Below are positions 17,002 to 24,663 of a stretch of DNA of 64,000 bases, piece after piece; the first letter of the stretch is position 1, and the number at the start of each line of letters is the position of its first letter. A program made the translations under genes and the position numbers. Under the pieces are notes generated by a model, which had not been told where the DNA came from, made no database searches, and saw only the letters and a program-made list of their open reading frames with translations. The DNA comes from Catenulispora acidiphila DSM 44928 (GTDB lineage: Bacteria; Actinomycetota; Actinomycetes; Streptomycetales; Catenulisporaceae): positions 3,720,001 through 3,784,000 of the forward strand of contig NC_013131.1 in the NCBI RefSeq assembly GCF_000024025.1, read 5' to 3'.

Positions 17002-17100
17002 GGTGCGGTTGGTTTGTGGCGTTTTATAAGCCTTTTACGGCTTCGCGCAAGGTGTTGATGGCCTCGCAGGGGGCGCAGTTCGGTGGTGCGTGTCTTGGTG
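17002..17100 (+). repeat. dispersed intergenic repeat, copy 3
   Basis: Same orientation and block order as copy 1 (10259-10345). It starts about 50 bases after the anti-sigma stop. A small hairpin AAGCC-TTTTAC-GGCTT lies inside. The 419-base stretch 16952-17370 holds this repeat and the upstream region of the next gene, with no gene I can support. Confidence 0.75.
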
Positions 17101-17370
17101 GCGCCGGCGGCTGGCGGCCCCGCTTTTCGACGCGGACGCCCGGCGTTCCGGCCGGTCCAAAGTGTGAAAACGTCAACGTCGCGACATCACACGCTTTACT
17201 CTCTCTTGGTTTCCCGCAGCGGGCTATTCGGTCACTCTCCTCTATAAGCCTGCTGCGATGGACCGGTCGGGAATACCCCTAGCCCTGCTCGGCCACCGCC
17301 TCATGCGTGCCTTCACAGCGGATCGCCCCTCATCGTCGGGTGGCCGCCAACCCCACGTGAAAGGACCACC

Positions 17371-18102
17371 ATGGCAATATCCCGATCCCGGGTCGGCTTG
17401 GTCTGGCTGGCCGCGGGTACCTCGGTGCTGCTCGCCACCGCGCTGGCCGGACCGGCCGCGGCCGCCACCGCCTCCCCGGCAAGCTTCCCGCACTACGACC
17501 ACGCGCGGCACTCCGACCAGATCTGGGGCGGGTACGCCGATACCGGCGCCAGGTTCACCTCGGTCAGCGGTTCGTGGACGGTCCCCGCCCTCAACTGCTC
17601 CTCGACGCGGAACAGCTCGGTCTCGCCGTGGATCGGCATCGACGGCTGGAGCTCGGACACGGTCGAGCAGATCGGGTTCGACCAGGACTGCGAGAACGGC
17701 GTCGCGGCGTACTACCCGTGGGTCGAGATGTATCCGGCGGACTCGAACTACTTCACCGAGACCATGAAGGCCGGCGACACCGTCACCGCCTCGGTGTCGG
17801 TGAGCGGCAGCTCCTGGACGCTGACCGAGAAGGACACGACGCGCGGCTGGTCCAAGACGTTCCACGAGAGCGGCAGCGACGACCTGTCCTCGGCCGAGGC
17901 GATCGTCGAGGACCTGGGCAACGGCATCCAGCCGGTGGCGAACTTCGGCTCGATCACCTTCTCCGACCTCACCGCCAACGGCAAGCCGCTGGCCAGCGCC
18001 GGCACGCCCAACTCGACCAACGTCGAGCGCGGCAACACGCCGCTGACGAAGAACTCCGCGCTGTCCGGAGGCTCGTTCAAGCTCAGCTGGGTCCACTCCT
18101 GA
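17371..18102 (+). CDS. secreted G1-family glutamic peptidase
   Basis: A 243-residue exported protein: signal peptide (about 1-32, ending A-A-A-A-T-A) and a compact beta-sandwich domain. I-W-G-G-Y and F-T-S-V-S-G-S-W-T-V-P open the fold, W-I-G-I-D-G-W follows, and the expected catalytic pair is Gln100 (V-E-Q-I-G) and Glu119 (W-V-E-M-Y-P). These match the Gln/Glu dyad of eqolisins, acid-active peptidases best known from fungi and present in some actinobacteria. One disulfide is likely (Cys76 and Cys107). GAAAGGACCACC precedes the ATG. Activity at low pH would complement the two S53 peptidases here. Confidence 0.88.
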   Translation: MAISRSRVGLVWLAAGTSVLLATALAGPAAAATASPASFPHYDHARHSDQIWGGYADTGARFTSVSGSWTVPALNCSSTRNSSVSPWIGIDGWSSDTVEQIGFDQDCENGVAAYYPWVEMYPADSNYFTETMKAGDTVTASVSVSGSSWTLTEKDTTRGWSKTFHESGSDDLSSAEAIVEDLGNGIQPVANFGSITFSDLTANGKPLASAGTPNSTNVERGNTPLTKNSALSGGSFKLSWVHS

Positions 18103-18120
18103 GCCGCTGAACCGCTGAAC

Positions 18121-18154
18121 GTCCGAGACGCCGCGCCCTCACGGCGTCTCGGAC
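18121..18154. terminator. bidirectional terminator hairpin
   Basis: Perfect 13-bp arms (18121-18133 and 18142-18154) with an 8-base loop. It lies after the G1 peptidase and overlaps the last codons of the convergent XRE gene. Confidence 0.75.
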
Positions 18155-19125
18155 CACTCCCACCGGACCCCGAACACGCACGGATCCAGATCGACCCCCA
18201 GCGCGCACACCCGATCCCGTTCGTCGAGCGTCAACACCCGCTCGGTCATCACGCTTTCATCGTCTAAGGAAGCGACGAACTGCACACACCGTGCGGGCAA
18301 CGCCGGCCGGGTGAATTCGACGTCGATGATGTACTCGCGGACCGGCAGCCGCAGGCGGCGATAGGTGTCGTTGTCGCGCGGGAACGGTGCGGTGAATTCG
18401 ACCACGTATTCCATCAGCAGCAGCTCGCCGCGCTGAAGCGGATGCGGCAGCAGCAGCTCGGCGATGGTCAGTCCGGCGTCCGGCCGCGAGCGGACGGCGC
18501 CGAGGGTGCAGCCGCGCAGCGGACGGACCACCGAGGCGGTGCCCTCGGCTGCCTGGTCGATCACGATCGAGGACCGCACGTCGTTGGTGGCGGCGCGGAC
18601 CAGCGCCCGCGAGTACAGCTCGCGCAGCCGTCCGTCCGGACCGACCGTGAGCCGCTCGTATTGGGACAGCCGCACCAGCACGTCGTCGGAGCTGGTGTCG
18701 AATTCGCCCAGCAGCCCGGCTATCGGATCCCAGTCCCACACCTCCACCAAATCCGGCGCGCCGGTGTAGACACTGCGCCCGCGCGCGCGGCGCGGACCGA
18801 CCAGCGCCGCCAGCGCGCCCGGCGGCACTCCGACGATCTCCTCGAGCCGGTGCAGCGCGGCCATCGACGCCGCACGCTCCGGCTGCCGCCGCCCGGATTG
18901 CCAGCTGCTGAGCGTGGCCAGACTGATCGGCGTGCCCTGCCGCCGCAGCCGGTATTGCAGCCGGTCCAGGCTCAGCCCGCTGCCGGCGATCGCGGCTCGC
19001 AGTGCCTCGGGAAACGGGCCGGACGCGAGCAACCGCGCCAGATCGCCCGGTCCGTCGCGGTCGATACTCAGCGCTGGGGACACGCGCTGAGGCGGGCATT
19101 GTGGCGCGATCGGTACGTCAGGCAC
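18139..19125 (-). CDS. XRE-family transcriptional regulator
   Basis: A 328-residue regulator. The helix-turn-helix lies at about residues 36-110: G-S-G-L-S-L-D-R-L-Q-Y-R-L, I-S-L-A-T-L-S-S-W-Q-S-G-R-R-Q-P-E-R. A C-terminal domain of about 200 residues, mainly beta, may bind an effector; it contains E-Y-V-V-E-F-T and V-R-W-E-W. The start is uncertain: the GTG at 19125 has no clear ribosome binding site. It is divergent from a gene for a tiny exported protein 133 bases away, a setting in which such regulators often control the neighbour; that is inference. Confidence 0.75.
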   Translation of the reverse strand: MPDVPIAPQCPPQRVSPALSIDRDGPGDLARLLASGPFPEALRAAIAGSGLSLDRLQYRLRRQGTPISLATLSSWQSGRRQPERAASMAALHRLEEIVGVPPGALAALVGPRRARGRSVYTGAPDLVEVWDWDPIAGLLGEFDTSSDDVLVRLSQYERLTVGPDGRLRELYSRALVRAATNDVRSSIVIDQAAEGTASVVRPLRGCTLGAVRSRPDAGLTIAELLLPHPLQRGELLLMEYVVEFTAPFPRDNDTYRRLRLPVREYIIDVEFTRPALPARCVQFVASLDDESVMTERVLTLDERDRVCALGVDLDPCVFGVRWEWSETP

Positions 19126-19258
19126 GGCAGGGGCATTCCGCCCTGCCGCACCGACGAAACACGAAGGGGAGTGCGCGGCCTATTATGCAAGAGTCCTGAC
19201 TGTCCCGACTGCCCAGACTGTCTGGATCTTATGGGCTTTTGAGGAAGGAACCGTACCG

Positions 19259-19456
19259 ATGGCCAGATCCCGCACAGCCGCCGGCCTGGCGGTGCTCGCG
19301 TCCGCCCTCACCGTCGGCTTGACCCCGGCGGTGCTGATCACGGCGGCCGTGCCGCACTCCAGCCGAACCGTCGCCGCCGGCAGCCCGCAGGGCATCGAGG
19401 GCACGGGCAAGAGCGGCATCGTCGTCCCCGACGGCATCCAGGGCACCGGCAAGTAG
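19259..19456 (+). CDS. tiny exported protein with G-I-x-G-T-G-K repeats
   Basis: A 65-residue preprotein. A signal peptide with an A-R-S-R-T start and a hydrophobic core (about 8-32) leaves a mature peptide of roughly 30 residues. That peptide carries two copies of a short unit, G-I-E-G-T-G-K and, after a P-D linker, G-I-Q-G-T-G-K at the very C-terminus. AGGAAGGAA precedes the ATG. No Cys, no enzyme motif. A secreted signal or structural peptide controlled by the divergent XRE regulator is a possibility only. Confidence 0.6.
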   Translation: MARSRTAAGLAVLASALTVGLTPAVLITAAVPHSSRTVAAGSPQGIEGTGKSGIVVPDGIQGTGK

Positions 19457-19519
19457 ACCCGGTCCCGCGCGCCGCGGCCGTCCCGCGCTGGAAGCCTGAT
19501 TTCGGGGTATGAGCGCGGC

Positions 19520-20290
19520 ATGATCCAAGATCACGTCGACGGCGTCGCCCCGAGCGCGAGCGCCGGCGCGACCGCGCCGTACACGGTGACGGCGGAGTTC
19601 TACGACATCCTGCAGGCCGAGTCCGACCGCCGGCTGGCCGAGCACCGGTTCGCCGCCGCCGCGAGCGCGGCGCGGGTGGGGATCGTCGACGTCGGGGCGG
19701 GCACCGGCATCGTCACGGAGGTGCTGCTGGCCCGCTCGGCGGCGCCGGTCCACGCCGTCGAGCCCGCCACGCCGATGCGGGTGGCGCTGCTGACGCGCCT
19801 GGCCGCTCTGAGCGCGGACGTCCGCGCCCGCGTGACCGTCCACCCCGGCACGCTCCAAGGCGCCGGGCTGACCCGGCAAGCCGATCTCGTGGTGTGCGCG
19901 AACGTCGCCGGTGTCGTGGAGCCGCCCCTGCGCCGCTTGCTCTGGCGAGCCGCGGCGGAGGCGCTGGTGCCCGGCGGGCAGCTCCTCGTCGACCCGCCAC
20001 CGACCAGCGTGCCCGATGAGCCGACGCGGCGCGACCTGCCGCCGGTCCGGGTCGGGCCCGACACCTACAGCGCGCAGGTGTGCCTCCGGCCGGACCGCGG
20101 CCTGCTGGCGGTCGCCTACACCTACCGGGTCGAGCGCGGCGGCCGGACCGTCCGGCTGGAACATGAGGAATTCACCATGTGGCCGGCCTCGACCGACACC
20201 GTGCACGAGGAGCTGCGGGAAGCCGGTTTCTCGGTCACGGGTCCGGCGAACGGCCTCGTCCGGGCGACCCGCGATCCGGACCTGTGCTGA
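19520..20290 (+). CDS. class I SAM-dependent methyltransferase
   Basis: A 256-residue Rossmann-fold methyltransferase. After an A-E-F-Y-D-I-L lead, motif I is V-D-V-G-A-G-T-G-I-V (about 55-64), the acidic end of beta 2 is V-E-P (about 80), and L-V-V-C-A-N-V is the motif IV region. The rest is a substrate lobe of unknown specificity (L-E-H-E-E-F-T-M-W near the end). No ribosome binding site decides the start. Neighbours give no pathway. Confidence 0.75.
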   Translation: MIQDHVDGVAPSASAGATAPYTVTAEFYDILQAESDRRLAEHRFAAAASAARVGIVDVGAGTGIVTEVLLARSAAPVHAVEPATPMRVALLTRLAALSADVRARVTVHPGTLQGAGLTRQADLVVCANVAGVVEPPLRRLLWRAAAEALVPGGQLLVDPPPTSVPDEPTRRDLPPVRVGPDTYSAQVCLRPDRGLLAVAYTYRVERGGRTVRLEHEEFTMWPASTDTVHEELREAGFSVTGPANGLVRATRDPDLC

Positions 20291-20359
20291 AATACGAGCT
20301 GCGCACCCCGATTGGATGCCCTCAGGCGCTGATCGGTATTCCACGGCCGGAGGTGTGGA

Positions 20360-21226
20360 ATGGAAAGCGAATCCGCCTGCGGATTGCCGGCGAGTAGGTA
20401 CGCACGCTGGCGCGAACGCTTCAGCCGCAGCGTTATCGGAAATGTCTGGCGCGGCGGCACCCAGCTGGAGTTGGTCCGGCGGTCCATGGCCTTCGCGACG
20501 TTGGGCCTGGTGGCGTTGGCACCGCTGCTCGTGGTGGTGGCCGCGGTCAATCCGGCCTCCCAGCAAGGGCTCGGACAATGGGTCGTCGACGGAATGGGGC
20601 TTCCCCCGAATACAGCAACGCCGGTGCTGCATCTTTTCGCCTCGCATCATCAGGCGACCGGACAGGTCGGCGTCCTCGGTCTGGCATTGCTGGCGGCCTT
20701 CGGACTCGCCTTTGTGACAGATGTTCAGCGCGGTTATCAAGGGATCTGGGAGATTCCCCCGGAATCGTGGCGGCAGGCGTGGCGGCGCGCGGTGTGGCTG
20801 GCCGCGATGATCGGCTATCTCGGCTTCGAGATGGAGAGCGGCGCCCTGCTGCGGCACGGACCGCTGGCCTCGGCCGGGCGGATCGTCATCGTCGCCACGG
20901 CCGGGCTGTTCTTCTTCTGGTGGGGTCAGTACTTCCTGCTCGCCGGACGTGTGCCCTGGGGCTGGCTGCTGCCCGGCGCGCTGGCGACCGTCGCCGGGCT
21001 CAGCGGCCTGCGGGCCTTCTCGGTGCTGGTGTTCAACCCGATGATGGTCTCCAGCGCGAGGGACTACGGGATGGTCGGCGTGGTCCTGGTGGTGCTGTCC
21101 TGGCTGATCGGCGTGGGGTTCGTCATCTTCGGCGGTGCGCTGGCCGGGCGGCACTATTGCGAGCACCGTGTTGGGATCCGTGCGGATCGCGAACCGGTAC
21201 TGGATACCGAGCCGGGAGACCTGTAG
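20360..21226 (+). CDS. YihY/BrkB-like inner-membrane protein
   Basis: A 288-residue protein with about six membrane helices, beginning with a basic cytoplasmic segment and S-M-A-F-A-T-L-G-L. The pattern of helices with W-R-R-A-V-W and W-W-G-Q-Y-F-L-L motifs fits the YihY/virulence factor BrkB family, once called ribonuclease BN and now regarded as membrane proteins of unclear function. GGAGGTG precedes the ATG. It may be co-transcribed with the methyltransferase 69 bases upstream. A second YihY-type protein is encoded at 35714-36655. Confidence 0.65.
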   Translation: MESESACGLPASRYARWRERFSRSVIGNVWRGGTQLELVRRSMAFATLGLVALAPLLVVVAAVNPASQQGLGQWVVDGMGLPPNTATPVLHLFASHHQATGQVGVLGLALLAAFGLAFVTDVQRGYQGIWEIPPESWRQAWRRAVWLAAMIGYLGFEMESGALLRHGPLASAGRIVIVATAGLFFFWWGQYFLLAGRVPWGWLLPGALATVAGLSGLRAFSVLVFNPMMVSSARDYGMVGVVLVVLSWLIGVGFVIFGGALAGRHYCEHRVGIRADREPVLDTEPGDL

Positions 21227-21235
21227 AACCGGCGC

Positions 21236-22351
21236 TCACCGGAACGCCATGACTCCCAGCTGGGCCCGCTTGTAGTCGATCAGAGCCCGGACGTCGCCGA
21301 ACGCCTCCGCGCCGCGCCGCACGTTCTCCGCTTCCAAAGCGTTCACGATCAGCTTCGGACTCACTCCGGCCTTGACGTGGGCCGCGAGGATCCGCCGCGC
21401 CGCCGTCAGCTGGTAGTCCAAGGTCGGCTGAACCCGGCCGCGGGACAGAAAAGCCTCGGCGGTGTGCCGGCTCAGCAGTGCCGCGGAGCCTCGGCCGATC
21501 AGTCCTTCCGCGTAGCGAAGGCTCGGTTGGCGACCGTCGGACACCGTGAGGCCGGACCACAGGCAGCGCTGCGGGGTCGCGCCGAACGCCGCCAGCCGCT
21601 CCCACTCCGCCCCGGTGAAGAACGCCAGGTATTCGCTGCGGATCAGCTTGGCGGTGGCCATCCCCAGCGTGCCGATCAGTTCCGGATGCCGGCCCACGGC
21701 ACGCAGCCGCAGGTCTGCCTTCTCATCCAGCGCCGCTACCGGGACCGAAGCCACCGAGGTCACGGTCGCCGGATCGCCGCCGGCGGCCACCAACCGGGCG
21801 AGACCGCGCTGGTAGGCCAGCGCCGTGTCGCGATAGCGGCCCGGCGAGTAGACGCCGGTGGCCAGCACCGACAACCCGAGCGCTGTGGCCTCCTCGATGG
21901 CGGCCAGTCCGCTGCCCGCCGCGGTGATGCCGACGAGCAGGTTCGGACGCCCGACCGCAGCCGAGAGCCACCGCGCCTGCTCCACGATCGCCGCCGCGTC
22001 GTCGATGAAGCGCGGGTCGACCTCGACGCCGATCCAGCCGTCCAGCGGCTTGTCGCCGGCTGCCGTCTCCAGCAGCAGATCGCAGGCGTCCCGGGCGTCG
22101 AGGCGTACCAGTTGGCGGTGGAACTCGTTGCTGTCCTCCACCACCGGAAGCAGAGTCCTGATCTGCTCGTCGTACGCCGTCGTGCCGGACAGCGCCGCGA
22201 CCAGCGTCGCGGGGTTGGCCACCGCGCCGGTGACGCCGTGTCGGATCAGGCGTGGCAGGCCGTGGTCGGGATCGTGGATCCAGTCCCGGGTCAGGTGGTG
22301 GATCCACGGGCTCTGTCCGTGCTCGGCGAGTTGCTGAAGCGTCGTGCGCAT
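21236..22351 (-). CDS. transaldolase-like protein lacking catalytic Asp and Lys
   Basis: A 371-residue protein alignable along its length to actinobacterial transaldolases: W-I-H-H-L-T-R-D-W-I, A-N-P-A-T-L, D-A-R-D-A-C-D-L-L, G-V-E-V-D-P-R and R-P-Q-R-type C-terminal motif (T-P-Q-R-C-L-W-S). The Schiff-base Lys, in R-P-N-L-F-I-K-I-P of true enzymes, is Gly141 here (R-P-N-L-L-V-G-I-T). The Asp of W-L-D-D-L is His (W-I-H-H-L). Asn46 and Glu110 are kept. Transaldolase activity is therefore unlikely. GGAGGTGACC directly before the ATG at 22351 sets the start; an upstream ATG at 22375 lacks one. Confidence 0.78.
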   Translation of the reverse strand: MRTTLQQLAEHGQSPWIHHLTRDWIHDPDHGLPRLIRHGVTGAVANPATLVAALSGTTAYDEQIRTLLPVVEDSNEFHRQLVRLDARDACDLLLETAAGDKPLDGWIGVEVDPRFIDDAAAIVEQARWLSAAVGRPNLLVGITAAGSGLAAIEEATALGLSVLATGVYSPGRYRDTALAYQRGLARLVAAGGDPATVTSVASVPVAALDEKADLRLRAVGRHPELIGTLGMATAKLIRSEYLAFFTGAEWERLAAFGATPQRCLWSGLTVSDGRQPSLRYAEGLIGRGSAALLSRHTAEAFLSRGRVQPTLDYQLTAARRILAAHVKAGVSPKLIVNALEAENVRRGAEAFGDVRALIDYKRAQLGVMAFR

Positions 22352-22385
22352 GGTCACCTCCACTGCCGCGTTCACTGCAGCCGCC

Positions 22386-22991
22386 TCACACAGCGGCTCG
22401 GCCCAAAGTGCGCCGTGGAGCGGCTCCGTTGGTGTCGACGACGACCGCCAGTAGCCGCCGGCTGATCGCGGTGTCCACGGCGTTCGCCCCGCTGGTGACT
22501 TCCAGCTTCCGGTAGACGCGCCGCAGATGGGTCTTCACCGTCTCTATGGACAGCGACAGGTGGAACGCCACCTGCGCCGAAGTCAGTCCGTGCGCCAGCC
22601 CGGCCAGCACTTGGCGTTCCCGCCGCGAGACGAACGGCGCCAGCGGCTCCGGGCGTGCCGACAGCACTCCGCAGCCGTGCGCCAGCGCGACCGCGTGCGC
22701 GGCGTTGCGCGCGCCCAAGGCACGGTAGATCCGCGTCATGTGGCTGGCCACCGTACCCGGCGCCATGCCCAGCTCACGGGAGATGTCGTCCCTGGTACCC
22801 CCGGCCGCCACCAGCATGAGCACTTCGTGTTCCCGCTCGCTGAGCGAACGGCGCCGGGTGTCGTCGGGGTTGACCCGCAGCCGGACCAGGCCGGTGCGCA
22901 TCACCGGTGCTCCGGGTCGCGTCGCGGCGCGTGCCCCGGTTCGTGCGCCGACACCGGCGTCGACCGGGCGGACGGGATTCATCGTCGTCAT
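22386..22991 (-). CDS. protein with two tandem LuxR-type HTH domains
   Basis: A 201-residue protein made of little else than two GerE/LuxR helix-turn-helix domains. The first is at about 46-110 (L-S-E-R-E-H-E-V-L-M-L-V-A-A-G-G, G-M-A-P-G-T-V-A-S-H-M-T-R-I-Y) and the second at about 120-185 (V-S-R-R-E-R-Q-V-L-A-G-L-A-H-G, S-I-E-T-V-K-T-H-L-R-R-V-Y-R-K-L). No receiver or ligand domain is present. A monomer could occupy a two-half-site operator that normally needs a dimer. It lies 34 bases upstream of the transaldolase-like gene on the same strand. GGAG lies nine bases before the ATG. Confidence 0.82.
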   Translation of the reverse strand: MTTMNPVRPVDAGVGARTGARAATRPGAPVMRTGLVRLRVNPDDTRRRSLSEREHEVLMLVAAGGTRDDISRELGMAPGTVASHMTRIYRALGARNAAHAVALAHGCGVLSARPEPLAPFVSRRERQVLAGLAHGLTSAQVAFHLSLSIETVKTHLRRVYRKLEVTSGANAVDTAISRRLLAVVVDTNGAAPRRTLGRAAV

Positions 22992-23057
22992 CGCTGCGGG
23001 CTCCAGGTTCTCGTGGGTGCTACGTCGTCTGGCGGGCGCCTACGGCCGCCACGGCGG

Positions 23058-23474
23058 TCATCGCGCGCCTTCATGTCCCGACTGCCGCAGATCATGCGTG
23101 TCGGGCAAGGAGTCCTTGGGGGTGCCGGAGTCCGGATCCGGTCCCGTGGCACGGTCCGTGTGAGGCTCCGTGTGAGGCTCCGTGTGAGGCTCCGTGTGAG
23201 GCTCAGTGTCAGGGTCCTGGTTCTCCTCGGCCGCCTCGTGCAGCCGTTCGTGCAACTCGCCGAGCTTGTGCAGCGCGCGTTCCTTCACGCGCTGCCCGAC
23301 GCTCTTGGCGGCCTCGCCGGCCTGCGTCGCGGCTTGTTTGGCGTGCGCGGCGATCTGGTCGGCCCGGCCGCGGGCGACGAGGTCGTCGTCGCCGAAGATC
23401 CGCCCGGCCGTCTCCTCGACGTGTCCCTTCAGCTCTTGGGCTTCGTTCTGGTCCGGCTTGTCAGCGGTGCTCAT
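23058..23474 (-). CDS. CsbD-family general stress protein with E-P-H-T repeats
   Basis: A 138-residue hydrophilic, helical protein. The CsbD signature A-Q-E-L-K-G-H-V-E-E-T-A-G-R-I-F-G-D-D-D-L sits at about 10-31, followed by alternating A-K-Q-A-A-T-Q-A-G-E-A-A-K segments and four E-P-H-T tetrapeptides near the acidic C-terminus. CsbD proteins are typical general-stress (SigB) products in Gram-positive bacteria, of unknown biochemistry. The start at 23474 has GGAGGGA upstream and overlaps the end of the preceding gene by 14 bases. A SigB-type promoter lies before that gene. Confidence 0.8.
   Translation of the reverse strand: MSTADKPDQNEAQELKGHVEETAGRIFGDDDLVARGRADQIAAHAKQAATQAGEAAKSVGQRVKERALHKLGELHERLHEAAEENQDPDTEPHTEPHTEPHTEPHTDRATGPDPDSGTPKDSLPDTHDLRQSGHEGAR
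23157..23204. repeat. four tandem 12-bp units in the CsbD gene
   Basis: Four perfect copies of CGTGTGAGGCTC encode, on the minus strand, four E-P-H-T tetrapeptides. A degenerate fifth copy follows. In-frame length variation is expected. Confidence 0.85.
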
Positions 23475-23796
23475 GAGTAAGTCCCTCCTGTACGCCGGCT
23501 GTGCGTGCCGCTTCGGCAAGCAGATCCCGGTCGGCGAGTACTTCGAGTGTCCGCATCCATTCGGCCTGCTCCCACGCCGCGCGCTCGCGCTCGGCGAAGC
23601 GCCGCAGACCCTCGTGCCGGTCGCGGACGCGGCCTGATGCCCTCCGCGAGGCAGCTTGGCGTTCGGCGTCCACGAGCCCGGCCATCCAGGCGGTGCCGAC
23701 GATCTCCTCGGCGGCCCAGATCACGTCGTGCTCGGACACCTTGGCGATCAGCCGCGAGTAGGCGGCCCGCCTCCTTCTGGCTTTCCACGGTCCCAT
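23461..23796 (-). CDS. small basic helical protein, unknown function
   Basis: A 111-residue protein, basic at the N-terminus (G-P-W-K-A-R-R-R-R-A-A-Y) and rich in Ala, Arg and Glu, predicted largely helical, with E-E-I-V-G-T-A-W-M-A-G-L and W-E-Q-A-E-W-M-R-T-L segments. No known domain is recognised. It is the first gene of a two-gene transcript with the CsbD protein, overlapping it by 14 bases, behind a close match to the SigB/SigF promoter consensus. A stress-related role is inferred from that. Confidence 0.65.
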   Translation of the reverse strand: MGPWKARRRRAAYSRLIAKVSEHDVIWAAEEIVGTAWMAGLVDAERQAASRRASGRVRDRHEGLRRFAERERAAWEQAEWMRTLEVLADRDLLAEAARTAGVQEGLTHEHR

Positions 23797-23839
23797 GGCT
23801 GCTCCTGAATGACTCGCTCCTGCCTGCGGAGGCGACCGC

Positions 23840-23864
23840 GTACCCAGCGAGGCCGTCGTCTAAC
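23840..23864 (-). promoter_or_regulatory. candidate SigB/SigF-type promoter, leftward
   Basis: On the minus strand: GTTA, a 15-base spacer and GGGTAC, 44 bases before the ATG at 23796. It would drive the small basic protein and the CsbD stress protein. Confidence 0.55.
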
Positions 23865-23968
23865 GCTGAGATCCGCACCGTTTGACGCCGTGCGCCTTCG
23901 GACACAAGGACGTCTTCCGGTACGACGAAGAGCGGCGCTCGCCTGAAGCCGCACGGAGGTGACAGCAC

Positions 23969-24409
23969 ATGGTCATGCACCACACGACGTCGCGGGTCGG
24001 CCCGACCGGCGTCACATCCCGGATCCTGCTCACGACGCTGGGCGCCGCGGGCCTGATCGTCGGCGCGTTCCTGAACTGGACGCGCGACATGCAGGGCACG
24101 CACATGACGTGGAAGTCGGTGTACCAGGACTCCTTCGGCAGCACGAACAACATCGTGCAGTCGATCGGCGGGATCTCGATCCTGGTCGGCCTGGTCGCCG
24201 TGCTCGGGCTGGCCGACGCCAGCGGCTGGCTGATCCGGCTGGCCGGCGCCGTGGGCGTGGTCGGCTCGGTCCTGTTCATCATCCAGGTCCAGCGTTCCTC
24301 CGACCACGGCCTGCAGATCGGCCTGTGGTTCGCCCTGATCGGCTCGGTGCTGTGCATCATGGGCGGTCTGACCGGCTGGGGAGGCCGCGGCGTGATCATC
24401 GAAGACTGA
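23969..24409 (+). CDS. four-helix membrane protein, unknown function
   Basis: A 146-residue protein with four membrane helices (about 20-38, 62-82, 86-106 and 114-134) and a short polar C-terminus ending G-V-I-I-E-D. The first loop holds N-W-T-R-D-M-Q-G-T-H-M-T-W-K. Many actinobacteria encode proteins of this size and layout without known function. GGAGGTGACAGC precedes the ATG at 23969. A near-perfect 50-base palindrome ends the transcript. Confidence 0.65.
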   Translation: MVMHHTTSRVGPTGVTSRILLTTLGAAGLIVGAFLNWTRDMQGTHMTWKSVYQDSFGSTNNIVQSIGGISILVGLVAVLGLADASGWLIRLAGAVGVVGSVLFIIQVQRSSDHGLQIGLWFALIGSVLCIMGGLTGWGGRGVIIED

Positions 24410-24445
24410 TCGGCGCCCGGCGGGCACGAGCCCGCGCAGCCTGAC

Positions 24446-24495
24446 CACAGTCCGGCTGCCGACCGCAGGATCCTGCGGTCGGCAGCCGGACTGTG
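24446..24495. terminator. perfect 25-bp palindromic hairpin
   Basis: Arms 24446-24470 and 24471-24495 are exact inverted complements without a spacer (centre GGATCC). It follows the membrane protein gene; a T-containing but not T-rich tail follows. Confidence 0.75.
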
Positions 24496-24517
24496 TTGCC
24501 TTCATTTCCTCCATCTC

Positions 24518-24546
24518 TTGACCTGTCGGTAGCGTCTCTGTAACTT
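24518..24546 (+). promoter_or_regulatory. candidate housekeeping promoter of the GH87 gene
   Basis: TTGACC at 24518-24523, a 17-base spacer and TAACTT at 24541-24546 match the vegetative sigma consensus. Transcription would start near 24553, leaving a leader of about 110 bases before the preferred start codon. Confidence 0.5.
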
Positions 24547-24570
24547 CCCCATGGCACGACGCAAAAAAGC

Positions 24571-24627
24571 GTCAGAGTCATGAAAAGATCGAAGTCTCGA
24601 TCGGCAATTGTCTGGCATGGCTCTGAC
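24571..24627 (+). promoter_or_regulatory. nested hairpin in the GH87 leader
   Basis: Outer arms GTCAGAGTCATG (24571-24582) and CATGGCTCTGAC (24616-24627) pair with one G-U. An inner GATCGA/TCGATC hairpin (24587-24602) sits in the loop. A possible ATG at 24580 is buried in the outer stem. Confidence 0.5.
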
Positions 24628-24663
24628 GTGTCCCCCTTCCCGCCCCACGAACCGAGGAAGTCG

